DNA from: Evernia prunastri
Lineage: Eukaryota > Ascomycota > Lecanoromycetes > Lecanorales > Parmeliaceae
Length of the DNA: 64,000 nucleotides
Direction: 5' to 3'
Assembly: GCA_003184365.1 (NCBI GenBank)
Contig: NKYR01000002.1
Location: 310,976-374,975, forward strand
Shown here: positions 45,197-56,045 of the stretch, piece by piece
Layout of the letters: every line of letters starts with the position of its first letter
Numbering within the stretch: position 1 is the first letter of the stretch
The notes under the pieces: model-generated
What the model saw: the letters and a program-made list of their open reading frames with translations, nothing else
Databases searched by the model: none
What the model was told of the DNA's origin: nothing
Position numbers and translations under genes: made by a program

Positions 45197-45340
45197 TCAG
45201 CGTGTTCGCTTATTTGCCTAGTGCCTCCCATGCATTCATGCCACTTCTTGTCCCTATCAGGTACAAGATTGCTGATGGCCCCGTAGCTAGACACACCATG
45301 CATTCTCTATCACCACTGCTGTGCCCAGCCGAGACAATTT
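45197..45340 (+). repeat. Inverted repeat arm B flanking the second P450
   Basis: Plus-strand partner of 42545-42706. The end nearest 45340 is best conserved (CTATCACCACTGCTGTGCCC). It lacks two short segments found in arm A. Neither arm encodes a recognised protein. Confidence 0.8.
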
Positions 45341-45553
45341 AGCGAGGTCAGTCTATGTCCGATGACGCAAGGATTTGCATTGCTTCGAATGCGCTACTGC
45401 CTGATGACCCTGGATCGGGAATTAACGGATTAGGTAGGGTAGTCACCTAATTAGCCTGAAATGAAAATCTTCCGCGACGTGCACAAGTCATGACAGAAGA
45501 CTTCTGGGTAACTGCCAGGCTTTTTCCCAGATTGAAACCCAAAGCCTCCAAGG

Positions 45554-47381
45554 ATGGAAAGCACCACCGTCTTCCATGACCACGGCGGAGCATTGCTGGG
45601 TATACAGCAAGAAGCTTTGGTCGATATACGGTATCCTCTGTATGCATTAGTCTTCGTGTTCCTCGCAGCACTGTTAGTGTACGAACCGAAAAAGAAACAA
45701 AAATATGCCGACGTCCCGATTCATGGAATAAAGGCTCGCGAAGAGCTGCCGCAGGCAAGACAGCGATTTCGAAGCAGCGCTCAGAGAATCCTCTTAGAAG
45801 GCTACAATAAGGTACCTGACTTCAATGAAGTTCAGACAAAACGGGGAGTAGATGCTAACAGGGTCTGAAGTACAAGGGACAGCCATTCTATGTCCCATCA
45901 CCTCTGGGAGAACGGTTGATGATTCCTCCTCGGTATGTGGAAGAACTAAAAAATGTACGAGATGATGAGGTGGATTTTGTGGGGACTTTTTTCGAAGTAA
46001 GCTACTACGATCCTCCGAAAAAATTCTGTAAAACGGTTGACGTCTGGAGATGTTCGAGGGCCGGTACACGACAATGGGTAGTAGGGCGAGTCTGCACCCT
46101 CGAGTGGCGAAGAATCAATTGAACCAGAACATTGGTGAGTTCTGAATATATATTGCGCACGTACATGAGCTCAATGATTCCTAGACTCGGTATTGGAACC
46201 ACTTTTCGATGAGATAACGACTGCCTTCAGCGATCTTATTCCAGTCACTGAAGGCAAGTTGCGTGTCTCGTTCCCCTCGATCATACTGACATCTTATGTA
46301 GACTGGACTCCAATAGTGATGTCCGATAAGTTGCTCATGATAGTGGCGCGCGCTTCCAGCCGCATGTTTGGTGGAGTTGCGTTAAGCAGACACAAAGCAT
46401 GGCTTAAGGCTACGCTAGACTTTGCAAGCGATGGTTTTATTGGAGCTCAGAAGATCAAAAAGTATCCACACTACCTTCGCCCACTGGCATCTTACTTTGT
46501 CCCGGAGCTATGGGGGATCAAACGCCACTATAAGGCCACGCGGGATGCCATTTTGCCAATACTTCAGTCCCGTCAGCATCAGCATGCGGAAGACAAGCCG
46601 TCAGACTTCTTACAGTGGATGACGGATGACGCCAAGGGGGAGGAAGAAGCTCATGAATTCATCGCGGATATCCAGCTCAAGATGAGCTTCGCCGCGCTTC
46701 ATACGAGCGCCGCGACACCAATGCAATTAATTTACGATCTCTGCTCAATGCCAGAATACATCGATGGTCTGCGGGAAGAAATTGAGAGCGTACTTGCAAC
46801 AAGAAGCCCAATTGATCGGCAGACTTTATCGCAACTTCCAAAGCTAGATTCTTTCATGAAAGAGAGTCAAAGGTTCAATCCACTTCTCCTCGGTCAGTAA
46901 TTGTCCCTAAAGTTGAAGACGTCACATGGCATGCAAACTAAATACGCCGTTCCTAGAAACCTTCGAGAGGATCATTAGAAAAGACTTTCAATTCTCGGAC
47001 GGCTTTGTCGTCCCAGCTGGTACGCAAGTGGGCTTCCCTGCACAGGCCATGGCTATGGATCCCGACTTTTTTGAGAATCCCGAACGCTTTGATGGCTTTC
47101 GCTTTTCAAATTTATGCTCATCGGAGAATACCGAGTCTAAAGGGCGCTTGCAGTGGGCCGCAAGTAACTTAACGAGTATGGCCTTTGGATATGGCAGACA
47201 TGCTTGTCCCGGCCGAGCCTTTGCAGGTTTCGAGATCAAGCAAATCATGGTCCACTTCCTAATGACTTACGATTTTAAATTCGAGAATCATGCTGCGAAG
47301 CGGCCTGAGAATCTGATGATCGAGACACAGATGATACCAAACCGCCAAGAAAGAATCTTGCTTCGGAAAAGGAAAGCATAG
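45554..47381 (+). CDS. Cytochrome P450, third cluster P450 (CYP68 / ent-kaurene-oxidase-like)
   Basis: Six exons (45554-45811, 45862-45996, 46050-46134, 46185-46253, 46302-46892, 46957-47381) give 520 aa. Membrane anchor YALVFVFLAALLVYEP, then substrate-recognition sequence, KKYPHYLRPLASYFVPELW, I-helix LKMSFAALHTSAATPMQLIY (with the T that carries the oxygen-binding role), KESQRFNP as ExxR, NPERFDGFRF, and heme loop FGYGRHACPG with C463. The family resemblance is to the CYP68-type P450s of fungal terpenoid and gibberellin pathways. Intron 4 has a GC donor (GCAAGT at 46254), the only one seen in the window. It differs in type from the two CYP65-like paralogues, implying a different oxidation. 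Confidence 0.91.
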
Positions 47382-47547
47382 GTGTTGCGCGTCAAGAAGG
47401 TGCAGCGCTCGAAGGAATCAGAAAATGACTTCATTATGCTCAAGAGGTGCTGGAGTGTGTATCAGGAAGGTAGAATTATCAAAGCAGGGTTCCTAAATAC
47501 ATGACCGTAGGGCTACAATATCGCTTGGTTCAGGGGAGAGCCAAGTC
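47382..47547. other. Spacer between the convergent third P450 and cluster regulator
   Basis: 166 bp between two stop codons; no gene. Confidence 0.6.
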
Positions 47548-49143
47548 TTACGTTCGTTTCAATATGTTCCCGCGTCCTAACAGCATTTCAGTGCATATGT
47601 CCTGTTGTGTAGAGACACGCCTGTCAAGATTCTGCACCATCGAGGATTGCGTTTCCAGTTGCAAGTGCAATACGGTAGACTTTACCCTGATTAGGAATGC
47701 TCTCCAATTGGAGAGTTGGAGTCGTGCCAATGTAGCGAATACGTAGAGCTGCTCGGAATCATCGACCTCGTAGCTTCTGAAGTAGATATTCGGATCTCCG
47801 GCTAGAAGTCCCTTTGGCCTTGCTTTGTCTTCTGTAACGCCGCCATGTTGGCTCTCTTCATCGATCCCAGCAGTACCCTCTCTATGAACTCTTTGCTGCT
47901 CCATAGTAGACACAGCCTTTTCCCAGCCGGCAACAACAACCTGACACAGACTTATGACAAGCATGGTGAACCTCGACGTATTCATGCATGCTTGACAGTT
48001 CGTCAATTCTAGACACTGTATTAAAGCATACTTTGAATGTTTCAAGACTTGGTCGACCGTTTCTGAGTTGCTCCGATGGTCTTCTGTCTGCAACTTTTCG
48101 AGAAGATTGAGCGCGATCAGGACACATTGACACGAGGTCTCGCTAGAGGTACCAGGACAAGATGGCAGCTTTTCTGATTCTGGTCTAACAAACGTCTCCA
48201 TTTGTACTTGTTGGATTCTCTCTCCGCTGCCAAGATCGAGCTCTGAAGTCCCGGCTGAATTTGAATGCTCATGGCCATTCATGGAAGACTCTCTCTGATC
48301 ACTGAACTGCGAGGCCTCGGGCATGACATCATGTTCGAAAGCAAATGAAGCAGATAAGGGGGAGCTTAGATCGTGGAGACCTGGGTGGGTTCCTACACAC
48401 TGTCAATACAGCTTGTCCAACGAACCTTATGTAGGACCAGTCTTGAACTAACCAAGATCGACGGCACTCAACGAATCGTCTTCGAAGCGAAACCCGCTGT
48501 CATTTGAATATAGTTGGTCGTTATTTGTGTGAGCGAAATAGCTTGGTGGCATGCCGCTCGTAGGTTGCCAAGTGCCACTTGTTTCACCCGTAGTCTGGAC
48601 AGAGTCTGGCCGAGAAGCGACATACGCTCTGGCGTTAGAATCCAAGAATCCATTCACAACGCTGTTTGGGATCTCAAATGGGTCGTTGGAGACGTCTCGG
48701 TTTTCCCCACTGGACAATTGCAGCTGGTTTGGTTCTGGGTCACCTTGTGGCGATGTCAGATCTTCTGAGGTTGTGATCTCATGGCTATTGGCGCCTCTGG
48801 CCAAGGTAGGTTGCTGCATCGGAACACGCTGGACCTCGCTTGCGATCAACTCGTTTGCGCTTGAAGTTGACCCAATTTGCCGTTGTCTCTCGCCCCTCTT
48901 GTACAAGGCTTCCGTGTATTTGCAGTCGACGCGGCCAGTATTGCACCGCTGGCAGCCAGTCTGCTCCCCCGAGCATCGTAGCTATACACGATGTTATCAA
49001 CAATATTGTTTCTTGGCATGGTCTGTGAAGCTTTCAGGTCATACCTTCTTGGACCTGCAATTGTTGCAAGCTAGTCGTAGATATGTGGACCCACTTCGCT
49101 CGACAGAGAACGAATTCTCACTGCAACGTAAGGTAGCAAACAT
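47548..49143 (-). CDS. Zn2Cys6 transcription factor, AflR-like, putative cluster regulator
   Basis: Three exons (49143-49045, 48981-48453, 48392-47548) give 490 aa. The binuclear zinc cluster is C26-x2-C29-x6-C36-x6-C43-x2-C46-x6-C53, interrupted by intron 1 right after RSKK. A Ser/Asn/Gln-rich linker follows (TSEDLTSPQGD and onward). The C-terminal third has Cys-rich helical sequence (CQCVLIALNLLEKLQ, LIQCLELTNCQACM, MLVISLCQVVVAGWEK) typical of the aflatoxin-regulatory-protein domain. This domain is found in pathway-specific regulators, so control of the adjacent terpenoid genes is likely (inference). The start at 49143 is the ATG nearest the zinc cluster; a longer N-terminus of 26 residues is possible. 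Confidence 0.88.
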
Positions 49144-50089
49144 GCCTTTCTCTCGGCCCTTTTCTGGAAAAAAGATTACCGCCAACCCCCACCCAAAGAA
49201 AGGGTGAAAAGTACTCGCCACGCGGATTCAACTTACACTATTGTGGGCAGTAGCAACAATCTACGATCTAAGTTTTGGATATCCTCCTCGCCTCAGCCGT
49301 GTTTTGCGTGCACCAAGGAGGGTGGCGCGTCAGCATGCATACCCAACTGTTTGTTACTAAATCCTACCACAAATACCTTTTCGTACACCCTCGGAATATG
49401 ACTCGATGATTCGTAACCCCGCGAAAATTAATGGATCTCTGCTAAACATTGTAGTATATACCAACATTTGAGTCCGCGGCGATATGTGAGACGACGACTT
49501 CGCGTAGAACAGAATGCTGTCTCTGCTTTATAAGATACGCAACAGAGCGGTGATCCCATTGGAGGAGGGGCGGTTGGGGTGGGTAGCCTATCCCGCCTTG
49601 ATTTGTAAAATTGCGTACCAATAGTAGCGCGAGAAAGGTTTCTTAAAGACGAGAAAGACAATCGTAAACCTTAGAAGATTCATCACCAATAAGATAAATA
49701 CCCTCGCAGAGATGACGATAGACGGCAGCTTTTCGAAATATTACCCCCATACAGTAAGTGACATACTGTATGAAAAGTAATTAAGGGTATGGTTCGGTAA
49801 TATCGTGTGACTTGGAGTAGAGTGGTGTGGTGGGGGTATGGGTGGGGTTGGGTGGTGTACGTGGTGTACGTGGTGTGGTCTCCTCTTGCAACGGACGCAA
49901 GGATCGTCTCTCGGTCTGCACATAGGTAGGAGCCTATCCGGATAATTATCCTGCACGTGCCGCCTGGACGTCAATCAATGCATTTAGAGCTGGGCGTGGG
50001 GCTTACCTAATCATGATCCTCTTATTTCCGTCGCTCCTGGCTACGGTGCACGGACTCGGGTCAGAGCTAGAATTAGCGAATAGATAGGA
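49144..50089. other. Intergenic region at the right edge of the cluster
   Basis: No gene recognised. A GT/GGT-rich low-complexity stretch lies at about 49800-49885, including repeated GTACGTGGT. Confidence 0.4.
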
Positions 50090-50575
50090 CTCTTAATGCA
50101 GACCTCTGTGTTTGTACGTACTATATAACAGCATAATAGTGTAATAATATTGATTCTAATTATTCTCACTTAGAGATTACGAATTATCTCTACATCTAAT
50201 TTATATAATAAACTTACTCGACTAGCTTTCATATTTCTTTAACTTTTAATCGCTATTCGTACGTATATACTATATTTCGCTACTTTTTATCTATCTATAT
50301 ATAATTTACGTCTCGAAAAGATATAAAATAATATAGTATTTGAAAAGTTTCTTTTATATCGTAATATAATATAATATTAAAATTATATTATTTAATTTTT
50401 TTCGAAATAATCTAAAATTCTTATTAATATCTTAAAATAATATAAAATATTTATAAAAGAGATCTTTTAAAAAGATATATTTTCTATTATGTGATAAATA
50501 TTTAGATAGAGCGTAACTTTTAGAGATTAATAATTAAAATAATAACTAGAATTTCGAGCTTCTTTTAATAGATAA
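50090..50575. other. AT-rich block, left of the LTR element
   Basis: Base composition falls to mostly A and T, with many TA steps and stop codons in all frames. This is typical of repeat-induced point mutation or old decayed transposon DNA. No gene. Confidence 0.6.
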
Positions 50576-50798
50576 TGTTACGGACGTACCCTAGGTGTCA
50601 GGCACATAGGGAGTGTTTATGGCTATGTGTCTAGCACATAGAGTGTTTATTGGTTATTGACACATTCCCATTGACACATAGGCTAGCGGGGATTCTTCCT
50701 AGTATTTAAGCGCTCTTCTTCTGTACATATTTCCTCCTTATCTAGTTGTCTTATTCAATTTACCCCCATTAGACTTGACTCTGGGCACGGTTCTGACA
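50576..50798 (+). repeat. Left long terminal repeat
   Basis: TGTTACGGACGTACCC at the start, GGTTCTGACA at the end. TATTTAAG near 50702 could serve as TATA-like promoter element. Confidence 0.88.
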
Positions 50799-51075
50799 CT
50801 ACAACTAGATCATCCACCCTTCCGTTCGTACTGGCAAGCGAACAGTAAAATAAAATTTTCAAACGGGACCGTTGTGAAGCTGTTTCGATAGCAGATCATT
50901 GGACACTCGGGTGTGGCCTACCTGCAGGCAAAACGAACCATTCGTGGCTAGGACTTGTTGACCACAAGGAAAACCCCTTACGAGGAGGTCTCGCTGCATA
51001 CGTGCAAGCACCCCAGCATTCGTGCAAACCAATCCCCCCCAACAAACAAACTTTCAGAGCTAACTTCCTCTCAAC

Positions 51076-51435
51076 ATGGCAAATTTGAGCGCGGTAAACG
51101 AGGCTACTCCACTTGATATGACAGAACTGCAAGAGTCTCTCAAGGAAATTCAACAAGGAGCCAGCAGCCTCTTAAAACAAACGAAAGATCGAAGACTTTC
51201 AGTGATNGAGTTTGAGGGGGCCCAGGACGTAGTCAATGACTATCACAACAAATATCCGGAGAACCCAGGGCCGCACAACGCTGTTGCCAAGTCAAAGCGG
51301 CCCCGCCGTCTCCGAAATCTCCGGGGTCTCGCCACTATTTTTATCCTTTCTGCTCGCAGACGACTCGCAGGCCAATCTACAGCGCTGGGGCATCGCTTGC
51401 CTGAGGGGGGGGGTAGTGTTACGGACGTACCCTAG
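51076..51435 (+). CDS. Residual gag-like ORF of the LTR element
   Basis: 119-codon frame running into the right LTR. The N-terminal 60 residues are hydrophilic and helical (LQESLKEIQQGASSLLKQ); the remainder is Arg-rich. One codon contains an N. No zinc knuckle or catalytic motif is seen. It is most likely a fragment rather than a functional protein. Confidence 0.4.
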   Translation: MANLSAVNEATPLDMTELQESLKEIQQGASSLLKQTKDRRLSVXEFEGAQDVVNDYHNKYPENPGPHNAVAKSKRPRRLRNLRGLATIFILSARRRLAGQSTALGHRLPEGGGSVTDVP

Positions 51436-51639
51436 GTGTCAGGCACATAGGGAGTGTTTATGGCTATGTGTCTAGCACATAGAGTGTTTATTGGTTATTG
51501 ACACATTCCCATTGACACATAGGCTAGCGGGGATTCTTCCTAGTATTTAAGCGCTCTTCTTCTGTACATATTTCCTCCTTATCTAGTTGTCTTATTCAAT
51601 TTACCCCCATTAGACTTGACTCTGGGCACGGTTCTGACA
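51417..51639 (+). repeat. Right long terminal repeat
   Basis: Same length and, by eye, same sequence as the left LTR; offset is exactly 841 bp throughout. Confidence 0.88.
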
Positions 51640-52680
51640 AATATTATTCAAACATTAACTATTATAACACTCAATCGATCACATCTCATCGATACGATTA
51701 TTATTAACATTAATAATTATTTATTATTAGAGTTATAAAAGATTTAGAAAAGAGATTAAATTAACTTTATATTATATATATAGTTTAAGTAATCAATACT
51801 CTTCGAAAATTAAAAATCTCTATCAAATTACATTAAATATAAATTTATATCAGTATTGTAGATAACGAATAAATCGATATAAAAATTAAAAAGATTATCG
51901 ACTGAAGAACGAAAACGATATACGATAGAATACTGAAGAGAAACACTAACGAGACGACTTTATCGTTATTTATTCAGTGTAGAATAATAGTAACGATCAA
52001 AACAGTTATCAAAAAATATGTCTATTAACAATAAATCAAAGAATAGATTATCGAAATACGTGACAGTGCTCTGAGAAAGATTTAGTCTATATTATCTATC
52101 AAAATAATACGACTATACGTTAGATTAAAACGAGCTAAAATCTCGCTAATCACGAAAATAAGAACGAAAAAAATCGATTTTAGAATCTTTTTATATAGTA
52201 GAAAGATATTGAATATAGAGAACGATTAATGTGACTGCGAACGAATCAACGAGATCGCTTGATATCTATTATATAAATATAGACTGTTTGCAAGTTAAAG
52301 AAGAAGATTATAAATAATAAAACGAAGAAAGATATAAGAGAAAATGATAATTTATATGAATATATTAATAATATCACGCTATATCTTTATAATAGCGAAT
52401 TTTATAAAAAGTACTAAGTTTATTAAATAATTTCGAACTTTCGATAAGAATCAATAAAAAGAATTTGTAAAGATATAATTGTAAAAAACGAGAAGTAATT
52501 AAGAGATGAAGATCTCTGCGTAGTAGAGTATCCTCTCATAAAAATGTATATAAGAAGATAACAAATAAATCTATATCGATGTGTATAGTCTCATTTTTAT
52601 GAAACGATGCGATTGATCAGATCTATTGATAGATAAATTACGTAATCTCGCATAGTTGATTCACTAAGGGACCAACTGCA
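51640..52680. other. AT-rich block, right of the LTR element
   Basis: About 1 kb of strongly AT-rich DNA with no open frame, resembling the block on the left. Probably a single AT-rich island split by the LTR insertion. Confidence 0.6.
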
Positions 52681-52693
52681 GAGTAGTATGACT

Positions 52694-52714
52694 TAATCAA
52701 TCAATCAATCAATC
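52694..52714. repeat. Tetranucleotide microsatellite (AATC)n
   Basis: About five direct copies of AATC where GC content rises again, just before the ATPase gene. Confidence 0.85.
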
Positions 52715-52769
52715 ACTACACGCATACTTGCACCTCCTCACCAAAATCATCACAAACTCACGAGCCAAC

Positions 52770-55700
52770 ATGGGTTGCGAAATACCACTTCGGCCTTGCG
52801 CACGCCCCGCGTGTGACGCTCGCCGCTATCAATCTTCCACCAATTCATGCTGTGACGGTATCTCAATGCTCTCCCACAATCAAGGACTAGGCCACTGACC
52901 GTCCGCAGGAAAAGTGCCTTGGTATTATCGAACAGACCCAGGGCGCCGAAATTGCCAGTAATAAGAGTCCATCAACTCCCCGCTCGGAAATGCTACAGTC
53001 TCTCGCAGGATGGAAAGCCGCTTTGGAGCGAGCGGAATGTCTCTGTACGCAAATGCTTAATATGGGGTTGCCATCTTGTTATGTCACGCAGACTGTTGAA
53101 GCCGAGCCAAAAAAACGCTCGTGCGCTACCACAGTCGAAGACACAAAAAAGATGGCGCCAAACGCCATGGCTGGCGATCAACGACCTTGCTGCAGCATTA
53201 CCCCCGGATCCGTGGAGCACTGCTCCTCTTCAGACATTGCGAATAGAGGTTGCTTCCCATCGCCTGGCCCGAAGACCTGTTGCTCCTATTCCCCCATTGC
53301 CCCAAGTACTCACTGCGACACGCCAGCGTCTACTACCCAAACGTGCTGTCCTACTACGCCCGGCATTGGAACTGATCGGGTTCAAAGTGCCCAGCACAAC
53401 TGTTCCTCGGAAGCCAGCCAAAATGGCGTTGGTGATAAAAGCCTCACACCCGCTGCCATCGATCTCGAGAAAGGCTCTGTAGTGGGACACGTTGTGTATC
53501 AAATTGCCGGCATGACATGTACAGGATGCGAGCGAAAGCTCCAACGCGTGCTCTCAAGCATTGCTGGAGTGCATAATGTTCAAACGAGCCTTGTACTGGC
53601 TCGGGCTGAATTTGATGTTGATACAGGGATTTCCTTTGAGGAGATTACCTCGTTACTGGAGAGACAGACCGAATTCAAGTGTACCGTGTCCCAAGAGGGT
53701 CACCAACTTGAGATACTTATACCGAGACTTCCATCCGGTCAGGAGCCGAGACCTGGAGCTACGGCACTTTCGAAGGAGGACTTGGTACTGCTTCAACAGC
53801 GTCTTGCAGGTCCCAATTATCCTTCTGGAGTGCAAGAAATCCAGATCATCGATATCAAGGGCCGCGAGTCGAAATCAGGCATCGCGAATACTAGCATGCA
53901 GCATCGCTCTAGCTTCAGAACGTTTGCAGCGAAACCTTATGGTTACAGCGCGCGGATCATCTATGATCCTCGTGTTGTGGGAGCTAGGGATTTACTAGAG
54001 AAAGGCTTTGGCGTTCCATTATCTTTGGCCCCTCTCAGTTCAGATCACGCAACCGCCACTGAAAACGTCCACCTCCGCGGGACTCTTTACATGACTTTGC
54101 TGTCAGCATTTCTGACAATACCTGTTCTCGTCATGTCATGGGCTCCACTACCGTCTCACACGGTTGCTTATGGGTCCAGTTCGCTTGCGCTCGCAACACT
54201 GGTCCAGTGCATCATTGCGGGTCCGTTCTACGCCAAAGCGCTGAAAGCGTTGCTGTTCTCTCGTATGGTGGAGATGGATCTTTTGATTGTCATTAATACA
54301 ACTACAGCCTACGTCTATTCCGTGGTAGCTTTCGTGTATGAAATTAAGGGAAGACCGCTCTCTACAGGGGATTTCTTCCAAAGCAGTACTCTCTTGGTGA
54401 CGTCAATAATGTGTGGCCGACTCGCAAGTGCTTATGCCCGTCGGAGAGCCGCACGATCAATTGCAGTACAAGCGTTCCAGCCATCCACTGCCATATTGTC
54501 CGAGGGGCGGAAGGAGAGGCCAATAGATATCCGAGAGCTCCAGTATGGTGATAAGTTCAAGGTCCTACCGGATAGCGTCGTTCCCACTGATGGGATCATC
54601 GATTTAGGGGAGACGGAGATCGATGAATCAACGATCACCGGTGAAGCGGTCCCCGTACCTAAGCTCCCCGGCTCGCGGATTGTTGCAGGCTCTGTAAATG
54701 GGCCTTGCCCGGTTCTAGTTCGGCTGACGACGTTACCTATTGACAACACTATTAGTAGGATAGCAAGCATGGTTGAAGCAGCCAAAATGTCTAAGCCCAG
54801 AGTCCAAGCGACTGCTCATCGAGTGGCATCAATTTTCGTGCCCTGCATTCTCGCTCTTACTCTTATTGTTTTCTCGATCTGGATCGCAATAGGGATTGCA
54901 GTGCAAGGTACTCCCACCTCGGATGCCATCGTCACTGCTATTGCTTATGCTCTAGCGGCATTGGTCGTGTCTTGCCCTTGTGCTATAGGATTAGCGGTAC
55001 CGATGGTGATGGTTATTTCAAGCGGTGTTGGTGCCAAGCATGGTGTGATTTTAAAGTCGCCAGATGCCATTGAAAATGCCAAAAAAGTGTCTCATGTTAT
55101 CTTTGACAAGACCGGCACTCTGACGCTAGGGAAGTTCGCAGTGGTGGAGGAAGTTTATCGTGAAGGGCATCGCGAAAAAGCAGCTGCGATAGTTAGACAA
55201 CTGACGTCCGGAAGCAAACACCCAGTCTCGCAAGCTCTGACCAAGCACCTTGGGTCCCATGAGAACGGTCCTTTTAGGCTAGGTTGTGTCTCGTCAGCCA
55301 CTGGAAAAGGTATGAATGCGAGCTTGGATGGCCAGCTGGTGAGGGGAGGCAACCCTTCGTATGTGGAAGCTGTCCAAGACCCTGATGTGCAACGCCTTCT
55401 GTCTCAAGGGCTGACAGTATTCTGCCTTCGTCACGACTCTGCCATTCTAGCGGTTTGGGTCTTCGTGACGCCCTCCGTCGAGACACTATATCCGTGATCT
55501 CTGAGTTGCAAGCCCGGAACATCCTCGTCTCCATCGTCAGTGGCGATTCCACTACTGTGGTCAACAAGTTGGCAAACGAACTCGGTGTTCCCCTTTCCCA
55601 CGCCAAAGGCGAGTGCACTCCTGAAGATAAAGCCCGTTACATAACATCTCTCTCCAATGTCCTACCTTGTGCCAGAAACAGACAATCCACCAGGACCATC

Positions 55701-56045
55701 TTTTGTGGTGACGGTAGTAACGATGCCGTGGCTCTCGCTCAAGCCGATATCGGCATCCATATGGTCGACGGCACCGACGTGGCTAAAAGCGCTGCCGATG
55801 TGATACTCACGCACCCGTCGCTAAGCGGTATCCTGGTCCTTATAGATCTTTCGTACGCCTCTATGCGCCGTGTCTACCTCAACTTTGCCTGGTCCTTCGT
55901 TTACAATCTCTTCGCTATCCTGCTCGCTGCGGGCGCTTTCGTGACGGTACGGATCCCGCCTGCGTATGCTGGTTTCGGAGAGCTTGTAAGTGTGTTGCCG
56001 GTGATCATGGTGGCGATGCATTTACGTTGGACAAAATTCCAATAA
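52770..56045 (+). pseudogene. CrpA-like copper-exporting P1B-type ATPase with two frame disruptions
   Basis: Heavy-metal ATPase that would pump Cu(I) out of the cytosol. Exon 1 (52770-52857) starts MGCEIPLRPC and ends SCCD. Then come Cys-Cys pairs (RPCCSITPG, KTCCSYSP, QTCCPTTPG), an HMA domain (GMTCTGCERKL), membrane helices, TGE, SCPCAIGL (Cu-binding CPC), DKTGTLT, KHP and GDGSNDAVALAQADIG. The order and Cys-rich N-terminus match CrpA-type exporters. Two breaks: the intron at 52858-52908 joins exons out of phase by one base, and near 55452-55460 the frame must shift by one (AILAV, then GLRDAL in another frame). All catalytic motifs survive on either side, so sequencing errors are a real alternative to a recent pseudogene. 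Confidence 0.85.

Larger units (their letters stand above)
44693..45553. promoter_or_regulatory. Bidirectional promoter of the second and third P450 genes
   Basis: About 0.86 kb between divergent P450 genes, carrying one TCGN5CGA match and the second inverted-repeat arm. ORFs on both strands are not supported. Confidence 0.4.
50576..51639 (+). mobile_element. Small LTR retrotransposon, non-autonomous (TRIM-like or internally deleted)
   Basis: Two direct 223-bp repeats (50576-50798 and 51417-51639) appear identical and begin TG and end CA. They enclose only 618 bp. The inner part ends in a G-rich polypurine tract (about 51402-51416) just before the right LTR. It holds one short ORF from 51076 (MANLSAVNEATPLDMTELQE), possibly a gag remnant, with an unresolved base at 51207 and no recognisable protease, reverse transcriptase or integrase. 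The bases beside the two LTRs do not give an obvious matching target-site duplication. The surrounding DNA is AT-rich whereas the element is not, so it seems to have arrived after the AT-biased mutation. Confidence 0.85.

Noticed and set aside
50566..51650. Target-site duplication of the LTR element
   Set aside because: The five bases on either side (GATAA and AATAT) do not match; none can be claimed.
52919..53482. 187-codon plus ORF in the ATPase N-terminus
   Set aside because: Out-of-frame shadow; the Cys-rich and HMA frame is the real one.
55452..55510. Intron explaining the ATPase frame break
   Set aside because: The only GT-AG option would remove the conserved LRDALRRDTISVI segment, so a one-base deletion is more likely.
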